Origin: Mrakia gelida
Lineage: Eukaryota; Basidiomycota; Tremellomycetes; Cystofilobasidiales; Mrakiaceae
NCBI GenBank assembly: GCA_024345305.1
Contig: BRON01000012.1
Location: forward strand, 372,001 to 436,000
DNA: 64,000 nucleotides
Direction of reading: 5' to 3'
The position numbers and the translations under genes are program-made. Shown piece by piece: positions 37,183 to 49,064 of the stretch. The notes under the pieces were generated by a model. That model saw nothing but the letters and a program-made list of their open reading frames with translations, was not told where the DNA came from and did no database searches. Numbering within the stretch: position 1 is the stretch's first letter; every line of letters starts with the position of its first letter.

Positions 37183-39746
37183 ATGCTCTCTACTACCCTC
37201 CTCCCCCGAGCTGCCGGCCGATCCCTTCGAACTGTTTCTCGATCTGCTCTCAAGTTCAGCAACGCTCCTCTCGCCGTCTCGTTCGTCCTCCCCTCCCCAC
37301 CTTCATCGTCCTTCCTCCTGCTCGAGAATCTCGATGGCCGAGTCGTTCAAGCTGACCTCCTTCCCTCTTTCTCTTCTCTCTCGCTCTCTAGATCGCACCG
37401 ATCCGCCTCTACTGGAGCTCCTTCTAGTCTTTTCAACTTCACCGAGGACGAGGTCGCTCTTCGAGAGTCAGGTTCGTTGTCGTTTCAAGCTCACAGCTCA
37501 TTCCCTCCCCTCCTCCTCATCGCCTTCAGCCCTCACGCTCACACCGTTCCCTCCTCCTCTCCCCTTCCTTTCCAGTTCGTCGATTCGCCGAGGATGTCGT
37601 CGGACCCAAAGTTCGAGCCATGGACGAGGCTGAGTCTATGGATCCTGCCATCATCAAGGGACTCTTCGAGCAGGGAGTCAGTTCACGACCTTCCACTTCT
37701 CTCCTCCATCCCCCCCGAGCTGACCCCTCCCTCGTCTCCTTCTTTTCGCAGTTGATGGGTATCGAGACCAAGGAGGCTCACGGAGGAGCTGAGTGCTCTT
37801 TCACCAGTGCCATCATCGCTATCGAGGGTGCGCTCTCTCTCTCATCTTTCCCCATTCCTCTTTCTCCCGAACGCGAAACAGAAGGCTGACCTCGGTCTTC
37901 TCGTCTCTGCTCTTTTTTTCTTGTGATCGCTTCGCTCTTGTTCGGTGCTTGGCAGAGCTCGCAAAGGTTGACCCTAGTGTTTCCGTGATGGCTGATGTAC
38001 ACAACACTCTTGTGAGTCGAAGCTCAGGCGAAGGAGAAGGGCGAAGGAGAAGAGCGAGGAGAGGGAGGGGCCATCTCCCTCCCCTCCCCCGGCCTTCGTT
38101 TCGATCTGACGCTCCTCCTTTTCCCCTCGACTCTAGGTCAACACCATCTTCCGACACTACGGATCTCAATACGTTCAGGACACCTACCTTCCTCAGCTCT
38201 CCGAGAGCAAGGTTCGTTCACAACCTCGCTCATCTCCCGCTCTCGATCTGGCGCGAACGTCGAACTCACGTTCCCTTTCTTCCTTTTTGTGTTTCGATCC
38301 AGCTCGGATGTTTCGCTCTCTCTGAGCCTTCTTCGGGATCGGACGCTTTCGCGCTCAAGACCACTGCTACCAAGAGGGGAGACGATTGGGTTCTCAACGG
38401 ATCCAAGATGTTCGTTCCATTCGACGCGTCTTCGCTCCCACTTTCCTTTTCGCTTCGTTCTCGCTGACTTTGCTTTCATGTTTGTGCTTTCAGGTGGATC
38501 ACCAACTCCTACGAGGCTGAGATCTTCCTCGTCTTCGCCACTGTCGACCCTTCGCTCGGATACAAGGGAATTACGTGCTTCGTTGTCGAGAAGGAGATGG
38601 GTGTTAAGGTTGCTAAGAAGGAGGAGAAGGTGCGTTTTCTCTCTCTCTCTTCCTCTGTCGCTCCTCGAAGAGCAGCTTTTAACTTCTCGGTGGACTGATC
38701 CTTTTTCTTCGTTATCGCGCGTGTTGACAGCTCGGAATCAGGGCTTCGTCGACCTGCACTCTCGACTTCGACGACGTTGTCGTTCCCGGAAAGAACCTCA
38801 TCGGTGAGGTCGGAAAGGGATACAAGGCAAGTCGGATTCTATCTTATTCTCCTCCTCTCGCTTCGTCTTTCGGCGTGTCTGGAGAAGAGAGCAGGTGAGA
38901 CGAGAAACTGACCCGTTTCTCTCTCGACGCGTCTCCGTCAGATCGCCATCCAAATCCTCGACGAGGGACGAATCGGAATCGCCGCTCAGATGGTCGGACT
39001 CGCTCAGGGAGCCTTCGACAAGTCCGTCGCTTACACCTACCAGCGAGAGCAGTTCGGAAAGCCCGTTGGAGAGTACCAGGGAATGGCGCATCAGTTCGCT
39101 AAGGTGAGCTCGGCGCTCCCTTCCCTCCTCCTATGTCGTTTCCTCGCTCGCTCGTACTCTTATTCTAAGGCGCTGACTCTTGCACTTGCTTGTGTTCAGG
39201 CCGCCGTCGAGATCGAGGCTGCTCGACTGTTGACCTACAACGCTGCCAGGATGAAGGACGAGGGAAAGGTCCGTTCAGTGTCGCCCGCACCTCTCTCTCC
39301 CTCGAAGTCACGTCCTGACCTCTGATTCGTTGCTTCTTCGTCGTAACAGCCGTTCACCGTCGAGGCCGCCATGGCCAAGTACTTCGCTTCTCAGGTCGCC
39401 GAGCGAACCGCTGGACAGGCTATTGAGTGGTGTGGAGGAGTTGGATTCACTCGAGAGGTTCGTTCGCCTCTCCCTTACCTCCCTTTCCTCCCTCTTCCCC
39501 TTCTTTCTCGCCACACCCGACGAGCGCTGCGTGTATAGAGAGGGTGCCCATGTAGAAGGAGTGATCGTCTCGAGAGGTCTTGTGAGCTAGGCTGACCTCG
39601 TTTCCTTCGCGTTTGGTTCGAAACTCCAGACCGGAATCGAGAAGTTCTGGAGGGATTCGATGATCGGGAAGATCTACGAGGGAACTAGCAATATTCAGCT
39701 CTCTACAATCGCCAAGAGCATCCAGAAGCGACTCGGAGGGAAGTAA
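37183..39746 (+). CDS. Short/branched-chain acyl-CoA dehydrogenase, mitochondrial (ACADSB-like)
   Basis: FAD enzyme catalysing alpha,beta-dehydrogenation of short or 2-methyl-branched acyl-CoAs in mitochondria (isoleucine/valine or fatty acid breakdown), passing electrons to ETF. 426 aa from 13 exons: 37183-37280, 37392-37471, 37576-37676, 37752-37827, 37956-38011, 38137-38211, 38303-38409, 38494-38629, 38731-38826, 38942-39103, 39200-39268, 39350-39457, 39630-39746. Presequence [20 protein letters not shown]. Motifs: [37 protein letters not shown] and the catalytic-Glu motif YEGTSNIQL. Length and catalytic Glu position near the C-terminus fit ACADS/ACADSB. The intron after exon 9 has a GC donor (GCAAGT at 38827). 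Confidence 0.93.
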
Positions 39747-40112
39747 ACCTGGGAGCACCTCAGGGCTGTTCAGGGAATGGGAGAGAACGAGGGAGGCGGG
39801 GAGGGGAGGTGGAGAGTTCGTTTGCGCTCCTTTGCTTAGCTACGCTTCATTTCACGACCAAAAGGTCTATTCATCTGTTGAACGAGTCTTCATTCTATAC
39901 TTAAAGCTCAGAAGAAAAGCTGAAAAGCTGAAAGAGACAGCCAGAGACGAGAAGGCGAAGGAGAAGGAGACGCGACGGACGAACTCTCAAATGGCTCGAG
40001 CTCGACATCCCTCCCTCCTCTTCCTTCTCCTCCACCCCCAACGGCCTTTCTCCCTCTTTCCCTCCGCCACCTCCTCAGCACGGCCTTTGGGTCCCACTCA
40101 GCGTCACCCTAT
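39747..40112. other. Intergenic region between the acyl-CoA dehydrogenase and SUZ12-like genes
   Basis: 366 bp. 3' flank of the dehydrogenase gene and a pyrimidine-rich leader of the next gene. An upstream ATG at 39991 opens a different frame that is not continued by splicing. No other feature. Confidence 0.5.
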
Positions 40113-43100
40113 ATGCCTTCGGAACCCTACGGGTCGAACGCTTCTGGTTCTTCGTCGTCGATGAAGGAGAGACCATCGAACGTCGCTCAACCTCGGACGC
40201 TTGAACCGCTAGAGACACCCACGCTCGACAAGGGGAAGGAGAGAGCGGGTTCTAGATACTGGTCAGATGTGAGTATATGTTTCGCTCATTCTTGTCAGGC
40301 TGGGAGGCTTTGTGGGGAGATTGAGAGGCAGGAAGAAGAAGGGAACAAGCGAACACCCGAGCTCACCTCCTTCCCTTCCTTCGCTATCCTCTACAGCTCC
40401 AGTCCGGCAAAGCATCTCCACCACCGCCTCTTTTATCCAAACAGTTCTCAAAACCTCCCTCTACGCGTCCCACATCTCTACAATCTCAAAACCCGGTCAG
40501 CTCGTCCTCGTCAATCAACTCCTTCCCTCCACCCCCACCTCCTCCTCCAGCCTCGTCCTCCTTGAAACGACCGAACCCCTTCGCCCGAGACTCCCCAGTA
40601 CCAAGACCACCTCCACCTCCTCCCTCCTCTTCAGCATGGCTCCCCGCCAACCCAGTTCCAATCCCAACCTCGTCTCCCCTGCATCAATACCTCGACTCCC
40701 TCGTCACCTCCTCTCCCTCCTCCCCTTCAACCATTGAGCTCGCTCGAACCCTTCGCAAATGGGCTCGAGGAGTAGACACCGCTCCTCTCACCTACTTCGA
40801 CGATCCTTCTCAGCACTGGGCCAGGAAGCTTTCGAGGAGGGACCTCAGGAAGGTGCTTCAACTCGGAGGATCAGCAGGAGGAGTCGGGTTGGGGAAGGCA
40901 GCGAAGGAGGAGTTGCTTGCTCGAGCGCTCAAGCAGGAGAGAGGAGCAACGACTCGGACGGAGGAGAAGGAGAAGAGGAAGATGATGCATCTTGTATGGA
41001 AGCAGTTGGAGAAAGGGGACAGGATCAGTACGAGGTTGAACGGAGGGGAGGTCTGGGAGGTTTTGTACGAGATGGGTGAGTTGCGCTTCGCCTTCTTTCG
41101 CTCTTTCTTCGCCAGGGATTGCATAAATTGACGAGGTTGGGTTTGGTGGTGGCATGTTGCAGTTCCGGAAGGGTTCCCTTTCCTCGAGAAGACACAGGGC
41201 AACAAGTTCGTGCTTAAGTCGCTAGACACGTCGGAGGAGCGGACGGTCGAGGAGTGGTTTGGATTCTCGCCTTCGCAGAGCTCGGCTTCTCGTTCAAGGT
41301 GAGCTGCAGTCAATCTCATGTCCGTCTCCGCTGTATCTTGATCGCTGACTTTTGGTCCACCTGCGTTCGTAGCTCGGTTCTCTCAAACTCGTCTCGATCT
41401 CGGACGTCGGACGTCGCGTCGGTTCCGTCGCACAAGAAACGTAGAGTTCGAAGACGAGAGAGCTCTTCCCCTCCTGCAGATACCCCATCACTCCATCACT
41501 CGCCACCAGACGGCCCTCGCACCAAAGCTCGACCTTCATTGTCTTCCTCCTCGTCCTCGTCGCGTCTCCCTCAGGATCCTCCACCGGTCGCCTCGTCGTC
41601 AGCTTCGAGCTCGAGTCGACCATCTTCGTCGTCCAAAGTCCCTCAAACTCCAAAGAGAAGCCTGCAAACCGAATCAACCCGCACAGCATCAAGAAACACC
41701 CGAGTCGTCGAGGAGGAAGTCGAGGACGATCAGGATCTCGCGAACGAGAACAGTCGAGCACCTTGGCCGAGTCAGAGGACGGATGTCTCGTTCGGACTGG
41801 AGTCTAACATCAGCTCCAGCTTGGCGGGAGCTGCCGATGCTGCTGAGGAGGCGTTCTCTAAGTCTTCCGTCAAGATCGAGTGAGTTTCGTTGTTTGTCTT
41901 CGCTTCGTCGCGTCTCAGACTCTGACTTGTCGCTCTTCCTTCTCAGTCGCTCTCATCGCTACCCATTCGGTCAACCCGCCCACGTCTCCGTCGAACCCTC
42001 CGAGGAAGAGCAGCTCAACGACCCACAACCGGAGGACGAGGACTCAGATTGCATCTACTACGAGCCAGCGCCCGAACCGGACGACGAGGAGGCCATGAAC
42101 AGCCTGGACGACGCTGTTGGAGAAGACGAGTTCCCCGAGGAAGAGGATGGGATTGAGCACGAGGTCGAGCAGAGGGCGTTGAAGGATGGGGAGATCGAGG
42201 ACGAGTTGGAGGAGGGAGAGATCGACGACGACGATGGCGAAGAGGCTCAGCTTAACGACGGACTCGCTTCTCCCCCAGAGGTCGAGATCATCGCCGGTCC
42301 CATCAAACGCGGTCGAGGTCGGCACTTCGCTCCAGACGTTCCTCCAGAAGTCGAGGTCTTGAACGCTCCAGTGCCAGAGGAGGAGGACGACGATGACGAC
42401 GAACCCATCTTCCTCGAGATTCGACCTTCACCCTCCAAATCATCCGCCTCAGCTGCTTCTCAAGTCCATCAGCCACCCATCATCGTTGCGTCGCCACCAG
42501 AAGTTGAGGAGGAGGAGGAAGAGGAGGAGCCATCGCAGCAGTCGCAGAGGATCGACGCGTCTCAGGAGGCTTCCAGCACTCAGTCGTCGGTTGGGCCCGA
42601 GCCTCCAGCTTTCGAAGGACCCGCCGACCTCACTTGGGCGGAGGACGGAGGAGAGCCAGCTACGGTGCCGGCGACTGTTAGGATCACGCGTGGGGATGAT
42701 TCGAAGCGTGAGTTTGAGCTATCTCGTTCGGATCGAGTCGGGAGACGCGTCTCGACTAGTCGCTGACTTCCTCTTCTCCTCTCTTGCAGATCGTCTGGAA
42801 TGTCAAGTCCTCGCTACTGGAGACGCCTTCAGCTCTTCCGAGGAGGAACTCCGATCGGCTGTTGTCGACGAGGTGAGTTTCCAGGCATTCTCGTTGTGCT
42901 CGAAGTCTTGCCCGAACTGACCTTGGACCTCGATCCTTTTCATCGCAGGCTCGTCGGACCATCACCTGGACTCGTAAGCATCGAGCCATCCCACTTCGAC
43001 ACCACCATTGGAGACTGACCTTCTCGCTCCTTCTCTTTTCAGGCTCGATGTTCGCAGATCAGGTATCCCTCTCGTTCCGCCGTCCGACCCCCTCCCTCAC

Positions 43101-46100
43101 CAACCTCGACAGCACCTGGGATCCCTTCGTCAAGGTCTACAAGTCACTCTTCGTCGGAGGATCCTCACAGTCGAAAGGAAAGGAGCGGGAGGTCATAGTT
43201 CTCGATGATGACGAGGAGGAGAACGAGGTCGAGGTGGTCGAGGAGGTGGAGGAGGTCGCGAAGGAGAGCGTCGATGAGGCTATGGTTCTGAACGTGAGTT
43301 CGACGAGTCTCGTCCCTCCTTCGTGATTCGAATGCTGACCATACATCCTCTTTCTTGTTTAATCTCCCAGGCTCCTTGGATCGAGTCAGAACGCCGATCT
43401 CTACTCGTCAACCTGAGCTCGTTCGACCTTACGTCCCCTGAGCGAGGGAACGACTTCCCTCGCCCTTCTCGATGCACGATCCGCGTTTCAGTCGTCCAGA
43501 CGGTGAGTTACGACCTTCTTCTATTCATTTTTACCTCGCTGACTTCTTCTCTTCTCCATCTCGCAGACTTACGGCGTCGGAGAGTCCATCGTCGAGCAAA
43601 GGATACACTCGTCTCGTCTCCGTCACGGACCTGGAGCTCTCGCCACTCTCGAGACTCCCATCGCCTTCGAGGTCGACGAAGCCGCCTTCAACATCCTAGA
43701 TCCATCTCTCCCATCGTTCTCTGGACAGCTCGGTCTTCTCCCCATGTCGACTCTTCGACTTCGAGTCGAGTACCTCTCGTTCAACGACTCGGACGGACGA
43801 CCCTCGAAATGGATCCTCAAGGCTCTCTCCTCGTCTCGAAAGGACCCCGCTGGATCAGTTCGTCTCCCAGAAGCCTACTTCGAGATCTCCCGTCCGGAAA
43901 ACCTCTTTGGACGATGGCTGGAACAACAACATCCCTTCCAACCCGCTCAACAGCACGACGGCGTGTATCTCAAGGGATGGGACGTCGGCCTTACCTTCCG
44001 CTGGAACGAGAGTCGCAAGGATTCTCCCGCTTCGGACGATGGAATGGGTCTCGAGGACGATGTCGAGATCGAGATCGACGAACCGGTCGTCAAGAGGTCG
44101 ACGATCCCAACGGTCTCGGAGAGTCCGTCGCGTCGAGAGGAGACGGCGGTCGAGGAGGCGATAGGAAGCTTTGATGAGGACATGGTGGTCACAGAGGAGG
44201 ATCAGAGTAGGAAGAGGAAGACTCGGGACTTGGATGAGGTGAGTAAACCTCCGTTTTGACGCGTCGTCTCGTTACCTCGACTGACTCCTTCAATTCCATT
44301 TCTAAACTCGCAGCTACTGGAGCGACCTTCCTCCGTTCGACGACTCTCGGCTCAACCTCTCCAGGAGTCCATATCTTTCCCTCAACCTTCACCACAACCC
44401 TCTCTACCGCCGACCTCGACCTCAACCAACCTCGTCGCCGATCCGAATCCTCTCTCGGATCCGGTCGTCCCTCCTCCTCGTCTGGACGATTCGACGTCGC
44501 CTTCCCCGGTCAAGGAATCGACATCTCTCGCTCAGGAGCCCTTGGGCTACCAGTACGACGAGATACCCTCCTCGGACGACGAGATCGAGCTCGACGAACC
44601 GGCCGGACAGCAGGACCTCCCGATGCAGGATTCGACACGTCTCGCTTCTCCTCCTCTCGCTCCTGCAGTCGTCATCCAACCTCCTTCCTCCCTCGTGGCT
44701 CCTCCATCTCAGGAGAAGGCCGACGACGAGCACCTTTCGGAGAAGGGACCAGAGGCGAGCAGCCCGAGCTCGAGGGAAAGGTCGGTCAGCGTTCGAGGCT
44801 CGTCGCTGTTGACGGACTCGCCGGTCGACGAGAGGATGGACGATCTCGCTCAAGAGGTTAGTAGACAGCTTCCGTTTTTCCATTTTGAGACGCGCTAGCT
44901 GACACCTCGATTTTTCCCTCTACATTCGCGTCGTTCAGCATCGATCTCATCGAGCGTCCTCGTCGCGTCTCCCGTCCTCTTCCCTCTCCGCCGAGCTCTT
45001 CCCCGACGCTGGTAATTGCGACCCACCTCTCCCCTCAACCTCATCCTCCACCATCACTCCTCTTCCTCCCCTCGCTCCCTCGTCGTCGTCCTCGCTGAGG
45101 GGACCCGTCCCTCATCCACCTCAAGAAAACGCCCTCGCTGGTCCGTCGAATTGGAGGAAGCCTTCTGCCGCTGCAGCGATGATCGACCGAGCGAAGGCGA
45201 AGCGTAACCCGTTCGTGCAGCCTCCTCCTCCCCCTCCCAGTCAAGGCCCGAAACCGAAGCAACAGGTCTACATCATCTCTTCGGACGAGGACGACGACGA
45301 CGATCCAGACGAACCCTTTCAACCCGCTCCTCCTTCCAAACGTCCATCGCAATCATTCAACCCTTCCACAACACCTCAATCTACCCCTCAAGCTCGTACT
45401 CGAAAAGCAGAACCGAGCCATTCGCAGCCTGTGAGATTCTGGGAGACCAATCCTCCGCTTTCTCCTCCCAAACCCCAAGCACCCCCGTCGGAAACTCCTC
45501 GTCTTGCCAGCTCGGTCTTCAAACCCCCACCAGCCACTTCGGAAGCTTTCGAACAGTCCAACCGAGAACCGCAACCACCCTCGTCGTCGTCTTCGACTCC
45601 CAAACTCAAGCCAGCCCAATCCTCTCGACCTCCCTCCTCCCTCCAGATTCCAATCCCTCACGTCCACACGCCTAACCATCTCACCGCCATCCACCTCAAG
45701 ACCTTCCTCTCCAACTCGTCGGCTGGAACCTCGGCCCCGTCACTTCTTCGAGGGAACTCGACGTCGTCCGCCAGCAGCAGCTCCAACCCGGTCCCAGACG
45801 CGTCGACTTCCAGTCAAGCGCTCTTCGAGGCTCTCACGGACGCTCAAAAGAAGCACGCTCTTAGAACCAACCCTCAGACAGTCGAGGGAACGACGTTCCC
45901 TCGGGTCGTGAGCAAGGGGAGGACGAAGGCGACGTCGCAGAGGGTCGTGGGTGGAGTGTTCGCGGATTTACTTTGGAGGTTGGAGAAGATCTCAGGCGAC
46001 GAGTCTTACAGGATGAGAGAGCGAGACGAGGTGAGTCGCTCGAGATTCCTTCAAACGCCCTTGTCCACTCCAAGCTGATCTCTGTCTTCTCATCTCTGCA

Positions 46101-46716
46101 GGCCATCTTCGACATCGAAGGAGTGAGCAGCTTCGTTTCCTTTCGACTTGACGCTTGACTGCCTCGACGCTGACCTCGCCATCCTCCCGCCTCGGCTCTC
46201 CTTTGCAGCTCCAAAATGGTCAGAAAGTACTCATGTGCTGCTGGAATCGTTGGGTAGAGAAGGTGCGTCTTCGCCTTGTCGTCGCTGGCGATGCCTTCCT
46301 TCGTCCTGACGCGTCTCTCTCCTCGCAGAACTCGCTGGATCGGATCCACCAGAAGAACGCTCCAAGCTACACCATCGGATTCGTTAACAAGTACTTCAGG
46401 GTCCTCGACGACCTTCATTTGTATCCGTTCTTCGTCGTCCTTCTTACGGTGAGTCGTCGCGATTCTCCACTTCTCTCCCTCTCCTCCTTTCTTCGTCGCT
46501 GACGCTGCCTTTTCCCGTCACCCACAGACGCTCCGAACCTTCGAACTCATCGATACCAAGGTCATCGCTGCTGCTCTCGCCAAGTGGTCATCTCTCAGGA
46601 GGGAGCGGGTTGCGAAGAAGCTGGAGGAGAAGACGAACGGAGGAGGCTCGAAGCCGAAGGGAATAGAGGGGAGAAAGGTTGTAACAGTAGTGAGGATAAG
46701 GGGGGATAGGGGCTAG
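40113..46716 (+). CDS. SUZ12-like Polycomb protein with C2-like region and VEFS-box-like C-terminus
   Basis: About 1806 aa from 16 exons: 40113-40268, 40397-41075, 41163-41298, 41373-41879, 41947-42707, 42790-42872, 42949-42973, 43043-43293, 43371-43502, 43567-44238, 44314-44856, 44939-46030, 46102-46122, 46208-46261, 46329-46448, 46528-46716. The C-terminus (about 1680-1765; EGLQNGQKVLMCCWNRWV, IGFVNKYFRVL, LLTTLRTFELIDTKVI) resembles the VEFS box through which SUZ12 activates the H3K27 methyltransferase. Residues about 867-1055 (LLVNLSSFDL, RCTIRVSVVQT, LRVEYLSF, GLTFRWN) resemble the SUZ12 C2 domain. No C2H2 finger is seen. Most of the rest is disordered: acidic (493-746, with an LKDGEIEDELEEGEIDDDD run) or Ser/Pro-rich. 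Likely nuclear PRC2 scaffold. It is larger than known SUZ12 proteins and identity rests on distant similarity. Confidence 0.65.
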
Positions 46717-46965
46717 GTTTCTGTTTGGGTTCGTTTCTCTTTGATGCCCTTCATGACTCTCGGAGCGGAAGCGAGATAAAAATCTTCGTGACGCACGTAT
46801 GCCCGAAGCCCAGGATCGGAAGACGGCAAAGGCGTCGAGCTCACCTCCCTTCCGCCAACCGCATCGACCATCTTCCCTCTCTCCCACTCAAAACCGCCAA
46901 ATCGAGCCGTCTTCTCCTCGTCCTCACCTCCCACCACCCCCGTCCCTTATCTACCTCCTCAGTGT

Positions 46966-48651
46966 ATGGCACCAGCAGCAGTTCGGGACCGGAAGGCGTT
47001 GGATCATCTCACATCGGGGGCTGCCTCAGGTCTCGCGTCGTCCGTTCTTCTACAACCCCTAGACCTTCTCAAGACTCGGATACAACAACAAGGAGGGACA
47101 TCAAAGTCAGTATGTCACTCCTGCAAGGTTTTGGTTATCTCGATCTCGACGAGGGACGACTGAGAGAGCATAGATGAAGCTGACGAACTTTCGCTCCTTC
47201 CCCTCCCCTCCTACTCGTCTTCTTTCTGGTTTGCAGGAAGGTCTGGCACATCACCAAGAACGTCGTCAAGGACGCTGGAGTGCGAGGCTTATGGAGAGGA
47301 ACAGCACCTACAGTAGTACGGTAAGCTTCATCCTCTTTGCCTCGGAAGGAAACGAATGGGTGAGCTCGGAAGGAAATCGTCGAGCTCATCTCCTCCTCCT
47401 TCCCCATCGTCTTCTCTTCGTCGCTCCTACAGGAACGTTCCAGGAGTAGCAGCGTACTTCTACACCCTCTCAGAAATCAGATATGCCCTCGCTCAACTAG
47501 GATACTTCTCGCTCCCCATCCCAATACCACTCTTCACCGATCCTTCATCTCCCAACCAATCCTCAACCTCAACCCTCCCAAAACTATCAAGAGAAGGAAA
47601 CCTCCTCGCCGGAGCCATCGCTCGCACAGGAGTAGGGTTCGTCATGAACCCTGTCACCGTTCTCAAGGCTCGTTATGAGGTAAGTCCATCTTCCCCCTCC
47701 GTTTTGAGGAAAGGGAAGGTGAGGGAAGGAGATCAAGCTGACCAGTGAGCTCGTCTCGTTTCGCTTTCCAGAGCAATCTCTACTCCTACACCTCCATGCT
47801 CCAAGCTTCCCGCTCCATCCTCGCCGATTCAGGAGTCAAGGGACTCTTCCAAGGATTTACTGCTACGGCGATCCGAGACGCTCCCTACGCTGGTCTCTAC
47901 GTTCTCGCGTACGAAGAGTCCAAGTCCGTTTGTGGTGAGCTCACTTCGTCCCTTCCTTCCTCTTCGTTGCCCTCTCCTACGCGTCGAGCTGACTGTCGCG
48001 ATCTTGGGTTTGATGGTGATCAGCTAAACTGCTATCAGTGAGACCAGATTGGGACGTTCCTTCGTCAGCGATTCATTCTCTGTCAGGTGAGTCGACCCCG
48101 TCTCGTTCAGCCCTCCCCTCGTGCGTTCAAGCTCGAGCGAACCAGAACTGATCCCTCTCTCTCGCCTCTTCGATTCACCAGGTATCGCAGCAGCAACTCT
48201 AGCAACTCTCGCAACAGCACCAGCAGATTGTATCAAAGTCAGTCCTGGTCATCAGCTTGACCTCGTCTCCTTCGTGATGGTCAGAGCGCTGACCTCGCGC
48301 CTCCTCCTCCCTCCCTCTTCCGCTCCGTGCGTCCCTCCCCACAGACCAAAATGCAAGTCCTTCCAGCTCAGCACTCGACGTTCCGGACTTCTCTGGCTAC
48401 GATATATCGAGTGAGTTCTCGCTCTCTTTCGTCGTCGCGTCGAGACTCGAATCGGTGGGCTGACTCTCGGCTTCGTTCTTTGCCTCGCGTCGCAAAAGGA
48501 ACATGGGATCCACGGTTTCTTCTCTGGTGTTTCGCTGAGGATCGTCAGGAAGGGAGCGAGTTCGGCGATAGGGTGGTCGGTGTACGAGGGGATGCTGCTT
48601 TCGTTTCGGGATCGGAGCGATGCGAAGAAGAGGAGGGAGGAGGCGATATGA
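46966..48651 (+). CDS. hem25: Mitochondrial glycine carrier, HEM25/SLC25A38 type
   Basis: Inner-membrane carrier importing glycine into mitochondria for 5-aminolevulinate and haem synthesis. 323 aa from eight exons: 46966-47105, 47237-47320, 47433-47679, 47772-47934, 48024-48086, 48182-48237, 48345-48410, 48499-48651. Three carrier repeats with signatures PLDLLKTR, PVTVLKAR (the second with Thr where the acidic residue usually stands, as in this subfamily) and PADCIKTK. The repeat-1 end GLWRGTAPTVVRNVPGVAAYF and the start HLTSGAASGLASSVLLQ are characteristic of SLC25A38. No cleavable presequence, as usual for carriers. A linker between repeats 1 and 2 is Ser/Pro-rich. Confidence 0.92.
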
Positions 48652-49064
48652 TCCTCTTGCCGTCGAGTCAGTCGAGCGAACGAAGAGCTTTGAGCTGAGA
48701 AAGAAGCGAGAGGACTGCCCTTATCTCAGTCAAGTCATCAACCTCTAGGATCTGTGTTGGCAGGATGTTCGATTTTGACGCGTCGAGCGAGCTTGATCAG
48801 AGCGTTTCGTTGGATTCCTTTTGACAGGTTTTCTCCCTTCTCCGCAAACCAATCGATAAAGTCGATTCGAAACTATCATCTTATCTACCATCCGCATCTC
48901 TCCTCCAATTTTTATATCCCCTTTGGGTCGATTCGAGCGAGATAACGCCGGTGGTGGAGCGAGCCCTTTCGTCTTTTCTCGTCCGTCGTTTCGTCCCATC
49001 TCTCCTCCAACTTCGACCCCCAAACCCAACCCTTTCCTTCCCGCATCACCCTCTCCTCTTCAAC
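48652..49064 (+). promoter_or_regulatory. Promoter of the lactonase-like gene with TATA-like box
   Basis: 413 bp between two plus-strand genes. A TTTTTATATCCCC element lies at about 48909-48920, some 145 bp before the ATG at 49065, and is followed by a pyrimidine-rich leader. No gene is seen. Confidence 0.45.

Noticed and set aside
40113..41883. Splitting the SUZ12-like locus into two genes
   Set aside because: All 16 exons join in consistent phase with no intervening stop or promoter-like gap, so a single gene is simpler; only cDNA can settle it.
43323..44174. 283-residue plus-strand ORF
   Set aside because: Out-of-frame shadow of SUZ12-like exons 9-10, Arg/Ser-rich as expected for an alternative frame of this codon usage.
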